This document shows positions 22,401 through 34,594 of a stretch of DNA of 64,000 nt, piece after piece. How positions within the stretch are numbered: position 1 is the stretch's first letter; every line of letters begins with the position of its first letter. The DNA comes from Tanytarsus gracilentus (lineage: Eukaryota > Arthropoda > Insecta > Diptera > Chironomidae). The notes beneath the pieces were generated by a model, which did not search any database, was not told the origin of the DNA, and was given only the letters and a program-made list of their open reading frames with translations. The position numbers and the translations under genes are program-made. The stretch covers positions 62,001 through 126,000 of the forward strand of contig JAXRKN010000043.1 of assembly GCA_038502055.1 (NCBI GenBank), in the 5' to 3' direction.

Positions 22401-25400
22401 GTCCTTGATGATTTGGAGTGTCATACCTACGAATCAAAAAAGAGATGAATATAAATGGATTTCGAATGATAAATCATGTTTAAATATTGATTACCTCGTT
22501 GTGGGTGAAACGATTGACATTGCCTGAACTAGAAGCTCTGGTATGCCGGATAGCATTAAACGAAATGCTAATTCAATAGTTGCACGCCGTCCACTTTCAA
22601 CGTAATCGTCGCTTATATTTGAAATCGACGAGTTTGACGAAATCGATCCTTGATTGTATGAAGCAATACTTGGCGGTATTGTATAACCTTTTGCTGATGG
22701 CAATTCTTCGCAACAAAGTATCTGTCGCGGTGGGCAATCGACTCCGGGCAAGAGCAATCGTGCCGCTTGTAAAATGTCACTTCTATCAATCAACGTTGAG
22801 TGACGATACTCGGCGTGAGCAGAAGCCACTCGAAGCCATTCAATCAAAGGTGGTAATACAATATAGGCTCGTTCATAGCACAGCTCCTGAATATTGTTAT
22901 TAGCGATAGAATTTCCATTTGCTGTAGGTGGATTGTTATGATTGTTTACATTGTTATTGCCGCCATTATTATTGTTGGCTATTGAAGTGAAAACAGGAGA
23001 AACGAAAAAATTATAACAAATGACAATAACCATATCATCGTTGGAATGTACACGCACTCACTCATGTACCCAAAGAAGAAGAAGAAGAAGAATAAAGATG
23101 GAAAAAGATTTTGTCATGAATCATGTATTTATGCCCGTTTCACACATTAGTTGCATGTAAGCCGTCAAAATATGGTATGAAAAATTGGATTTAAATATGA
23201 TTATACTCCATACCAACAAGACCTATACACATGATACTTTCAATTAGTATAATTAATTTCTTCTTTTTCGATCTTTTTTGAAGTCACCGATAGAAAATAA
23301 AAAAAAATTTAATTCAACTGATATTTTTTAAATTATTTTTCTTTCGGTGCATATATTAAAATTATAACACATACCTTCACTGTGCTCCAGCTGTGAGCAT
23401 CTCATAAAATAAAACAGTTCACGCAATGCTGCTTGGGACAATGTGATGTGGTTGCTCCGCTTCTGTGACCGATAAACTAAATCTTTAAGTTCAGAGAGGG
23501 TTCCTGCGCAAGTTGTCAAGAGGCATGGCTCTTGCTTTGAATTACTACTGCCTACATTTGTATTATTAATAGCTCCATTGCTGTTATTTGAGTGAACTCC
23601 ATTGGAATTTGGGTTGACAGAGCCTTCACTCGTCCATCGTGGCATGGTGAGTGCACCAGAAGCTATTCGTCCAGCATTTAAATGCACAAAAGGTTGTAGT
23701 AAGCCCCATAGGTCACCGGAATTTGCGATGGCATGTTCCAATCCCATTGCCGTGAGGGTGACAGAAGAATCAGATGGCACACACTGCTGTAGAATTTCTT
23801 CCAATAAATTTTCGAATCCGGCACATAAATAAACGGCCGCATACTCATGTACGAATTTACCCAAACGCGCATCAATCATCCAGCGGTGAAATCTTCCGAC
23901 TGGCATCTGAAGGCCAGCACGCGCTGATTTCGTCTGCTTATATGTTCCATCACCCGACAATGCAAACATTGCAGCTGCTCTAAGGCACGCTTTTATGCAT
24001 GAGTCTGCCAATGCCGGACAAAGAACTATTTTAAATGCACCTGATACTTCGTGCTTTGAACACAGTCCTAAGACACTGGAAAGTCTTTGAATTTCGCGCG
24101 ATATTCTGACCAATGCACGTGTCAATAAATATCCAATACGAGGTACTGCCTCAGCCGAAACTCTGTCGGAGAAGTCTTTACATCTTCCCGTTCGTATTAC
24201 TCTCATGAGGCAATATTGGCTCCATGGCGGATGTTGTAGCTCAACCAATCGATTATGCGAATCCACCCAAACAAATTCATCTGCACTCGTTATGTTTGTA
24301 TTCACTGTTTCGAGAGATGAATATCTCCCAAGTCTTCTTGCCGGCTCAGAGCTCTCTGAACCCGCACTTAGGCTACTGTACGTGCTCGTACTCGTTTGTG
24401 ATCGAAGAGTCATTTGCTGTATCGCTGTCTTTATATCTTCTAATCCACTTCCGCTCCAAGGATTTTTCAACGGAACAGCTCTATGGCGAGGCTTTCCGGT
24501 GCTCGCACGTGAACGTACATTTCGGCTAGTTACTCCCGCTGCTAATCGAACGTCTTCTGGTGTCGGTGCTGCTAATTGAGCAGTTTTATTGCTTCCGGGT
24601 GAACTACTACCGTGACCGCCCGTGTCCGACATTGACGCATGACCCGAAGATCGATTTTCATCCGAAGAGCTGTGACATTCTTGAGATTTATGAAAATCCA
24701 AGTTACGATTGACAGAAGGTGTACCATTGTTGTTGTTGCTGCTGCCGCCACTGTGATGATGTGCTCGAGTTGAAACATTAATGTTCATTGGAGTTTTTTG
24801 TTGAGCATGATATTGATGATTCATTGGTCCATGATGTGGAAAAGGAGGCTTTGTTGGCTGAGGAGCGGGAAGATTTGTGGGATTTTGTGCATGGAAATGT
24901 TTGGGTTTATTATCAACAACATCAACGCCATTATTTGCTGTGACATCGATTTTACTAATATTGTTGTTGTTGTTGTTTCCATTTGCAACTGAAATGGCTG
25001 TCGGAACGAAAACTTTTCCTGCCAGACTTGAACTTATTAAAGCCGGTTGAGCTTTAACTGGCGTGCTTTGGACAGTGACACCTCGAGTCGGACCTAAAAT
25101 TGCTCTCTGCGGAATGGGCTTATAGTTCGGATGAACAATAGTTGCATCTGATGGTGTGGCTTGAGTGAGGCATGGTGGCGAGGCTGGCAGTCTAGCTGTT
25201 GTTGTACTCGGACCAACGTCCCGCTCCGGAATCATCGCAGATGAACAATGAATGCGTGGTGGTGATCCAAAATGACGGATAGGAGATTTCACGTCATTGC
25301 CATTTTTTATTGGCGATGTAGGCAAGCCATTGTCAGCTCCCCGTAAGCTGATTTCTTTTGCCATTTTCGGGGTAATCTGCGTTACTGGTTGCTGGTTCTG

Positions 25401-28400
25401 CATATTCGATTTGCTATTACAACTATCCAAAAAATTGTTTCTATTGTTTTTCTGCGCTGCAGAGTGGATTAAATGATGGGAGTTCTTCGTCGATTGTCCA
25501 TGAGTAACAGCGTTAACAGTTTTCGTTAATTTTGTTTTATTCAAATCGGCTGCCGATGACGGAAGCGAATCTATGCCAGTTTTAGACTTTTTGAAAGGCC
25601 TACATATTATATATGTTGGGTTTTTCAGAAGAGAAAGAAGAAATTTGCAAATTGAAAATTTAATTAAATTTTGAGCTTACACATGCACGCACGCGAGAAA
25701 GATAAACCAACAAAAATAATTTAAATCGTGAAAATGTGGCGACAGAAACCAAAAATCATTATTTTGAACATGATTAATTATTGTGACACACATTCGACCG
25801 ACAATTGTTCAAATGTTTTCAATGGGCTGCAACAACAGTGGCTTGCGTATGTATATATGCAATGTCCTTGTGCATAAATTGTATTTATTCTCTTTCTCTC
25901 TCTCTCTATGCTTTATATTAATTTTCAGAGTTTTCACACAATATTATATGGCTGGACATTTAAATTGCACTTTATTTTCACACATGCACAAACAAAAATT
26001 CTCTGCTTTTCTCATTCACTGGTTGTGGCATGTCGAGATCTGAATTTCAATTCTTATTATTATGCATGCAATTATGCACTTTTATGTTTCCCAAGTGAAA
26101 ATGGTTGGGTCCGTATTTTTGAGATCAAAAACTTTTAAATACATCAAAATATATTTGGGCTTGTTTTTTTCAATAAATTTATAAAATTATATAAGAGCAA
26201 GTCCATAAATTATAAAAATTAATTTTGCTCCAAAATATCACCAATAATGTCGATTCAATTTCGAATAACGTTTCTGTTGCATATTTTTCTTTTTATTATT
26301 TCACTGTTCAGCACACACTATGGTGCTACCTCTGAATCATTGCAATAAAATTTAAGTATCTTTATTATATACACATATATGCGATACACTCCAGTGTCTC
26401 CCTTTCTAAATGCTCTCTTATTCCCGTCGTTTGTCGTTGCTGCTGTTATGTTGTCTTCGCAATTCAAGTAAAGCGAGCGAACGAGAGAGAGAGAGAGAAG
26501 AAAGGTATCAAAATCACAAACGCGAGAAACGGGAGAAACTTAATTACCTATAAAAATTTTATGTAAATTTAAAATGTCGAGGTGACTTTTTTCCTCTTTT
26601 TTGCACTTTAACTTGACACTTTTCTATCAAACACCTTGCATTCCAGTTGCAAAAATTCTTATCTATGATATTTTTAAAAAGAATCGAATAATTTCAACCG
26701 ATTTTCATTAAATTTAGCAATTTATTTGAGGACGAGGAAATTTTTCAGTCGTTTCTTGATGAGTTTTTAAGAAATACTTGAAGTCAATTCTCTGTGTTTG
26801 TGTAAAATCACTGGTCCATAACACTGGAATAAAGGAAAGGAATGAAATAAGAAAGTGGAGATTGAGAAACTTGAAAAAAAAAGAGTTGAAAGACCAGGTA
26901 AATATTCAAGAGACTGCTCTATCGATGTCTAACAAAAAAGCGCGCGCAGATTAGTTTGGAGGTTTTTGAAGCTTTCAAAAAATGGCAATGTGTGAATTTA
27001 AAAATTAAAAAATTATTATTAAAATTTTACTTCGATTAAAAATTGATTTGAGTCATATTTTTAAAAAGTTATTTGGTAAAATTCATGTAAGAATAATTTT
27101 TTTTAAGTCACTCTCGCATGATCATAAGAGCTCACTGGAAATATTTCTCGCTCTCTTTCTCGTCGATTCTTCTTTACACTTCGTTCTTAGTTGTTTTTGT
27201 TATTCATTATTCGTTATACGACACTAATATACTTAACGACATATACTTATATCGGAGGCGAGTTCAAAGAATGGCATTTTTTCATGCTTGTCGATCTCGC
27301 GTACTCCAAGCACAGCAGCAGCAACTGGTTGGTGTATACATAAACAAACGTTTCCAAGCATAAATACCAATTATTCCAGGATGAATACTTTCCAATTTTT
27401 CAAGCGTGTGTGACACCTCTGAGCACAGTTTCGTTTTATTTATATTTTCTCTCTCTCTCTCTCTTTCTCTCAATTTATGTGATATTTCACAATAATCTCT
27501 AAAGAATGCAACATTCATCGATTTAAATCACTCTCAATTTCAATTTTTTTTAATTAAAAAAATTCACATATATTCGTCATGCACTCAACAGTGATCGTTT
27601 TGTTTGAGCTTGGGGGTTTTCAAAGAAAAAGCTCTTTCAACATATCATGTCGAGAACGAGTGTGCGAGGAAATAAACACTGGGGATGTCAAGAGCACAAA
27701 AATTCATACATTGTTGCATATACATTTTTGAATTTTGTTTCAGTCGCTTTTTTGAAATGGGGGAAAAATAAACGAAAAGTGAAACGAATTCCAGGACTTG
27801 ATCTGAACATGACTCGTGATGCGAACATAAATAATATTTTAATGCATTTGCTGTCATCTATCAGAGATGCTCATGTATGTATAATAAAATGCCGCAACAC
27901 AAATGGTTATTTTTTGCTTGAGAGCTTTTTATGTGCGATGAGATAAAAACTCGAGTGGAAAAATAGTCGGAAGCAATTAAATCACTTCCTTATTAGTGGA
28001 GATGAATGGAGAAAATTGAAACTGACTTATTGTTTCTTCGCTGGGAAACTACAATAATTAAGTACGCTCTAAACACCCATTCTATAATAAGAAGGAAGTT
28101 AATAATGTTGCAGAATATTAAATTTCAGTTCCAAAAGTGCTGCACACAGAGATTCTATCAACTGTCAATAAATCATGATGATGTTGTTGTTGTTGATGAA
28201 ATATTGAATTTCACTAAAATTGAATGTACAACATCATCCAATTTCTATACTGTGCTCTTTCTATGCCATCCCTTATTTTCGCAATCATAATTCCCTTGCG
28301 GTAAAATAGATTTTTTTCAACTCATCGCAATATTTTATAAATTAACATTTTTTAAAAAAGTCCGTTTTAAAAACACAGCAAGGACATTTTTGATCTCCCG

Positions 28401-29534
28401 ATAGAGAAGCACAAGTTTACTTTTTGTGTGTACAAACAGAACTAGAGCGGACATTTGATATCAAATTGAGTTTATTGGAACAGAAAAAAAATTAATTAAC
28501 TATCAATCCATACTCAGCAGACACATACACACACACATGTAGTATCTGTGGATTCAATCTCAATTTATCTTTATGCCACTTACCGACTTCTCCACTCCTG
28601 AACGAAACTCCAATCATAAAAATATCCTTCATCTGGCTCGCTGATTACATCCTCATCGCTGTCTTCCTCTGAGCAGACTTCATCGATACAGGTCTAATTC
28701 ATTAAAAGTTATAATTATTATTTGTTGATCCCAAATTTGACAATAATTTTTAAATAATTAAAAGTCAATTACTACCATTTGTCCCTCATGTGAAAAATTG
28801 AGCTCATGAATTGATGATGTATCGTGACCACAATCTCGCTCATTTTTTTTTAATTTCTTCATGTTGTTCTTTTTTGGAAGCGAGGAAATTAAGTTTACGA
28901 GTTCACTCGCCCGTCGAAAGTTCTGTTCAATTTTTAATTTTATAACATTGTTCTCGTCAATGCTTTCAATAAACGAAGGCAAAAGTTTTTGAGAAATTTT
29001 TCCATTTATTTCGAGCTCTTCTTGACTATTTGAGGACGTCTGATTTATTTGCAACATGCTCGAATGGTAAGACGTGCATGGTTTCTCGGGTACAGGAGGC
29101 TTGAATTTATTTGCAATTGTTACCGACGCTGCGCAACTATTACGATCGCTAAATTTATTAGTAAACTTGGACTTTTCCTGCAGCACCGTTTTCAACTGAG
29201 CCATAAACTCTTTCGAAGAATTTTGATGCGCTGTCGGAGACTTAACGTCGTTCACCAATGACCGACCACGATCGATACCGTTATCATCTACCCCATTGAC
29301 TTTATTGCAAATATTATTGTAAGCATCGCTAAAATAGATGACAACTTTATGCTTGCCACCGCCATCAATTTTACTGTTATTGCCATTTGTCGATGACATT
29401 GCCTTCGTCACCGATGGCGGGTCATGAAGATCAGAACTACTTTGATACTTCAATGGGTTCCTGAACTTTAAATCTCCCGCCATTGATGGTTGCTTCTGCT
29501 GTGCCAACTCATATGAACTTTTTGCCTTTTTCAT
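19410..29534 (-). CDS. Ankyrin repeat and BTB/POZ domain protein, ABTB2/ABTB3 (BTBD11) homologue
   Basis: Ten exons on the - strand: 29534-28776, 28693-28584, 25599-23375, 22978-22495, 22426-21768, 21317-21109, 20664-20504, 20313-20169, 19997-19809 and 19733-19410. All phases agree and give 1754 residues. The order is: a long disordered Ser/Asn/Pro-rich N-terminus; an acidic stretch ending in GYFYDWSFVQEW (about 280); a conserved region from about 725 (WVDSHNRLVELQHPPWSQYC) that resembles the histone-fold-like part of ABTB proteins; ankyrin repeats at about 1200-1350 (GLTPLMVAA, NWTALTFAACRGN, FTPLQVASGSG); then LDITIELRALGVPWTLHCW; and a BTB/POZ domain at about 1528-1640 (ELSDVTFRVEGKIFYGHKIVL, LVMQYLYSGG). 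BTB domains of this type dimerise and can recruit cullin-3. Mammalian ABTB3 is a postsynaptic protein. Poly-Asn runs occur between domains. The link of the first two exons to the rest rests on splice phase alone. Confidence 0.9.
25600..28583 (-). other. Large intron 2 of the ABTB-like gene
   Basis: About 3 kb between the exon ending in EWRSR and the long third exon. It holds short (CT)n/(GA)n tracts near 25895, 26480 and 27448-27471 and no recognised gene. An alternative promoter here is possible but cannot be seen. Confidence 0.6.
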
Positions 29535-32500
29535 TTCCCTTTTGATCCCGTTTGTTTTTGTTTAAATGGAAAAACTTTCTCTTGCACAGACTTTTACACT
29601 TTTGCATTTGTTTTTTTAACATACAGAACTATATGAATTATTTTTTCATTCTTTCTATCCGTCACAAAAATATTTTACATTCCTGTTAATTTTTCACTAG
29701 CACTTCTATCAAGCAAAACCACCTCGATTCGTTTTCAAATCATTACTGACAAAAACACGCGAATAAAGATGCTCAAGAGTGGAGAGAAAAAATTGAAAAA
29801 TGAAATTTAAGGCATAATAATTTTCATCTCGCGGGTCACATTTCAGATTGTGTGTGAAAATCATTATGAGCTTCTTTCCATTGTTCATCTGGCTGCCGCC
29901 AGTGATATTATATTCAATTGTCTTAAAGTTAAGCCGCACAAGACTCGTCTTTCTTTCACACTCTCCCTCTCATGCACTCTCAACTCAATCTTTCACATAA
30001 TTAACAATCTTTTTTATATGATACACCTTTTTATACGTTAAATCTGCTTTCTTCCAACCGCCGGTGACAAATTTGCGACAATGAGTTTCACTTTACTTGA
30101 AAGTTCAATTAAACAATTCTTCATGAGTCGTCTCTAAAAGTTTTTTAAGACGGAACTCAGATGTGCCTTCAGGAATAAATTTTTCAGACATTTTCAAGAG
30201 CGTGTTCAAAAATGTTCAAAAAACTTGTTCCAACTCATTAAAACTAAATACCGTGGAAATTTCTAAGAATTTAAGCGACTCAATTTGTTGACGAAATGAA
30301 AAATATCTGAAATTCCGGGAGTACCCCTCAAGATGATTCAATTATGACTTCCCTCCTCCACACTTTACGACACAGCGACATTTTCTTCTCTTTTCCACTT
30401 TCCACATTTAATTCTTCGAAATGGAAAAAGTTAATTTTTCACTTTACAGATGTCAAGTATATTTTTTTGCGCTAGTGTTCCTTTATTCTGTGTCTCTCAA
30501 TGGAGAGCATACAATGCAATGGTGAAAGATAAGACAAAAGGAAAAAACTTTTTCAACGCCAACAAAAATGTGCTCGGGGGTAAATAATAATTTTTTGCAG
30601 TGTCTTTTGAGAACAGAAAGACTTTTTGCAAAAAAATGTCCTCCACATAAAATCTAGTTCATTAAGAATTTTATTTGACTCGAATCTTCTTTTCCTCACT
30701 CCCGCATTCAAGACGTTCACTAGATGCTGAATTTTTATAATTTTTTAAAGCGGGTTTCGAAAAGGTACTTTAAAAGTGAAAATACATCTGTCATTATACT
30801 GATTTTGAAAATATTTTCTTGAGCATAATTTTGCTTGCTTTGCATCGACAATTTTGATAATGAAAGAAATTTTTTAGAATTTATAATTTCAGTAATTTAT
30901 GAAAACGAAAATGAAAGTCGTTTACTTGTTTTGTTTATGAATATCAAATATGCTCCACTACCATGGATTTTATTTCGTGCGACAAAATTTCATCATATTT
31001 TTTTAGTATTGAATAATTAACTAGACAGGAAGGTGTGAATTCTTATGCAAATTGCCAATTTTAAATGGAGAAATTTTAAAATAAAAATGTTTATTAATTT
31101 CTGCTGTCTTATTTTCTTTTTGCTCTTGTTTTTCGTGAGAAATTATGCAGATTACAATTTTACAAAAAAGAAGCATTTTATATGTAGACACAAAAAAAGA
31201 TTCAAGTTCATTGAGAAAGAAGTACACCCAGAAAGAAAAATATTTTAAAAATTTAATTTTTATTTCAAACGAATAATACATTTTTTTCTCTGGGTTTCGA
31301 GTTTCTAGTGAAAGTAATTTAAAGCTCCATCAAGTTTGTCTTGAGAACAATCTTTCATCATTTCTATTATTGTATCATATCTGTTCGTGAGATAAAAAAA
31401 CAAAGAAGAGTTATATGGGAAGAAAATATAATTCTTCAGTGCATGTCAAAAGTTCATTGCTATGAAAATTCTCTGTGAAAAACTTTTACTTTTCTATATC
31501 GCAATCTTTGCATGTATATTAACGTTACAACTTATTATGAAATAGATATTCAAATTCGATGATGTGAGAAGAAAAATCTACAGTTCCCAACAAATTAAAT
31601 CCTTAAACTTTATGTTAAAACAATGACTTTTGGCAAAGCTGACTCTCAGTGTTCGCATATAGCTCACAGTGAGTGGTAATGAATTTCGTATGGAAATTTT
31701 ATTCAAATTTAATTGATTCAGACACGCTACACATAAAATTCGGGTAGCATCAACCAAAAATTGAGCATGCTTCGAGCCAAAAAATTTCTCATCGTTCAGT
31801 TGTTGTTCACTTCTCTTTTTTTGGTAATTAACTTATCGCGAACACAGCACATAGAGCACTCTCGAGTTAAAAATTATTTCGGGCGTGTAGTGAAAAAAAA
31901 ATTCACACTCATTGGGTGAAAATTGAACAATTATCTGTCACGACATGTAAATGACTGGAAACCGAACATCAATTAAAGACAATTTTACCAAAATAATTTT
32001 TTTAAATAGCAAATTTGCTTAACTGTTGGTTCAAAATATTTTGTATAAAAAAATCTTCTCAACTATACAGAAAAAGAGAAAAATAAAGAGAGTGCATGCT
32101 GCGTAAAAAGTTGTTTTTGCAAATTAATTTTGCCAAGAAAGTGACACTCGTGTCCCAGTTTAAACTTTTTCTTTTATTCGAACGTTCTTAAATTATTTTC
32201 GACTACTGCACTGTAACACTTTTCGTTGCATTTTAAGGCTACCTCGACTCTTCAACAACGTACTCTCAGAAGCTTGAAATTTTTTCTTTAAAAAAATCTT
32301 TCTAATGAAATTTTTACAATTTGTATGGATGAAAAGGAAAATTTTCTCTTCTTTTTCCTTTGAGTAATCTTCGAGCATTAGACGAAGAAAGAAGAAGAGA
32401 ATTTTCCGCCACCAGAAGACATTTCATTTTTGCTGATTTATTGTGACACTCGTGAGAGGCTGTATTTCATATTACGACAATTGTTTGTGCTTGAAAGGAC

Positions 32501-32539
32501 TTATTATCATCTTTCGTTGCTTCCGTTTGCAGCCTTCTT

Positions 32540-32543
<4 letters not shown>

Positions 32544-32583
<40 letters not shown>
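32544..32583. repeat. (CT)n microsatellite
   Basis: About 20 uninterrupted CT units preceded by a TTTC-rich run. Confidence 0.95.
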
Positions 32584-32586
<3 letters not shown>

Positions 32587-33030
32587 ATTTAACACATTGT
32601 TCAAAAAAAGAAGAAAGAAATATGCGAATATTTTCAAAATGTGTAAAAGTCTCAGATCTTTTTTATTCTTTAAAGGTTATGGTTGAATAATTTTTTTTGC
32701 TGGATAAAAATTTATCACATATTGAAATTAATTTTTTTGAATAAGTGTGTATGGATTTAGATGCTGAAAAAATCTTTAATATTTTAGCATTCTTCAAAAT
32801 TTTATTTTCCTCATATTATGACATACTGCTTCAAGGAATGAAATAAAAATAAACGAGCGGGTAGTTGGAACAGAATACATAAAAAAATTCTCGCTCTCTC
32901 TAATTTGTTTGGCAATTGCTTTTTGATGGCCTAACCCCGAGAAATGTACACAGTGTGGAAAGAGGAATTTCCGGCTGTATGTTCATAAAGAATTATAAGC
33001 GATCAAACTGCCATTATACGATCTTGCTTT

Positions 33031-33034
<4 letters not shown>

Positions 33035-33062
<28 letters not shown>
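33035..33062. repeat. (CT)n microsatellite
   Basis: About 14 CT units, 450 bases beyond another CT tract in the same orientation. Confidence 0.95.
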
Positions 33063-33065
<3 letters not shown>

Positions 33066-33386
33066 CCGTACCGTATTTTTGCGGCAGAGTATCCTCATAA
33101 ATCCCTACACATATTTTCTGTTCAGTTGTTGTATATGAAACCCATTAAAATGCATGCAGAGGATGATTTTCAAAAGCACCTTATTTTTGGATACGAAACA
33201 AGTGGAGCTGAAAGTAGCAAAAAATAGAAATATTGCATTTATTCAGAAATTAATTCAAACTATGGCTCAGTATGGAGTGAAGTTGCATTAAAAAATACAT
33301 CTCTTGAAAAAAATTTTGTGGGTTTAATTTATTTCAATTTTAATATTAACATTATAATATTTTAATTTTTTTATTTTAGCCAATCA

Positions 33387-33417
33387 TAAAAATTATTGCC
33401 ACTAAAATTATTGCCAT
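33387..33417. repeat. Short tandem duplication
   Basis: AAAATTATTGCCA occurs twice, two bases apart, a recent-looking 15-base duplication in noncoding DNA. Confidence 0.5.
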
Positions 33418-34540
33418 TGTGCTTCAATGGTATAGTTGAACAATTTGAATGCCATCTGACCATGAAGAAAATCATAAAGAGAAAAAAATATGACGACACG
33501 TTAAGAAATTTTGTGGACTAACGATAGTAGATTAAAAAAATTCTTCATTTTAGAGTTGCTAACAAACATAAAAGGGAAGATGAAAGCGTTTTCATATTTT
33601 TTGCTTTATGTCAAAGAAAGCATCGAGGGAGTAAAGTAAACCTTTAATCATTTTGAAACGGTTTTTGTGTTCACGACATGTGTGAGTGTGTGTGTATGTG
33701 TATGTAAGATGAGAGCATATAGAGAATGCGAATGAAGCAAGCGGAATAACTTTTAAGTAAGTTTTACTGAAAGTTGTAAATGATAATTTTTAATTAATTT
33801 TAAAATCTTTCCACTGTTTATATTTTTAAAATTAAAGTGACTTTCCATTTTTTAATTTTCCATGTTGCGATAACGGAGAACTTTTTAGTCAAACAAATCT
33901 CTGGTAGTCTCAACTCATAGTTATCAAACCGTATTTATGGTTAAAAACTCTCACACACGACTAAGGGCTGAATGATTCGAAGCGAGAAAAAATGATAAAA
34001 TCCATTTTTCATACTTTTGTCCTCGAGTCACTGTATAATGTGGTGTGAAAGCGAGCGAGCATCAGGGAGGACAAAAAAGCTGTAAAATAAAGTGAATTTT
34101 CTGCTTTTTTATGTGAAACTCAAATCTAATATGTTGCCATAAATTATCCTACAAAAGGAAGCATTATTCTGATGATTGCAGTTGATTATGGAAATAAGTG
34201 ACAATGAAGGGGAGCCAAGATAAATGAAGAAAGTAGTCAAAAAATATCGGAAGTGACTTTTAAAAAAAAATACTGGTTCATGTTGGTTGTTCAACTCTTT
34301 CATCAATCATTTGTTATAATATTGAGAAAAATATCTTACAGTAGTGTTGCAGCCAAGCACTTTTCTCATCACTCTAGCTTGATTTCTGGTGAAAAATGAA
34401 TCGTTTAATTTGATATATGAATGTTTTTCATTCAACTATGAAAAAATTTGATAATGCTTTTTGACATATGAGATTTCCAGTAATTTTAAAAGTTTCTCTC
34501 TAACACATCGAGCAATAAAAATTTAGTTTAGTTTTTGAAA

Positions 34541-34545
34541 GTGTA

Positions 34546-34591
<46 letters not shown>
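34541..34591. repeat. (GT)n microsatellite
   Basis: About 20 perfect GT units preceded by an imperfect GTAT stretch. Confidence 0.95.
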
Positions 34592-34594
<3 letters not shown>

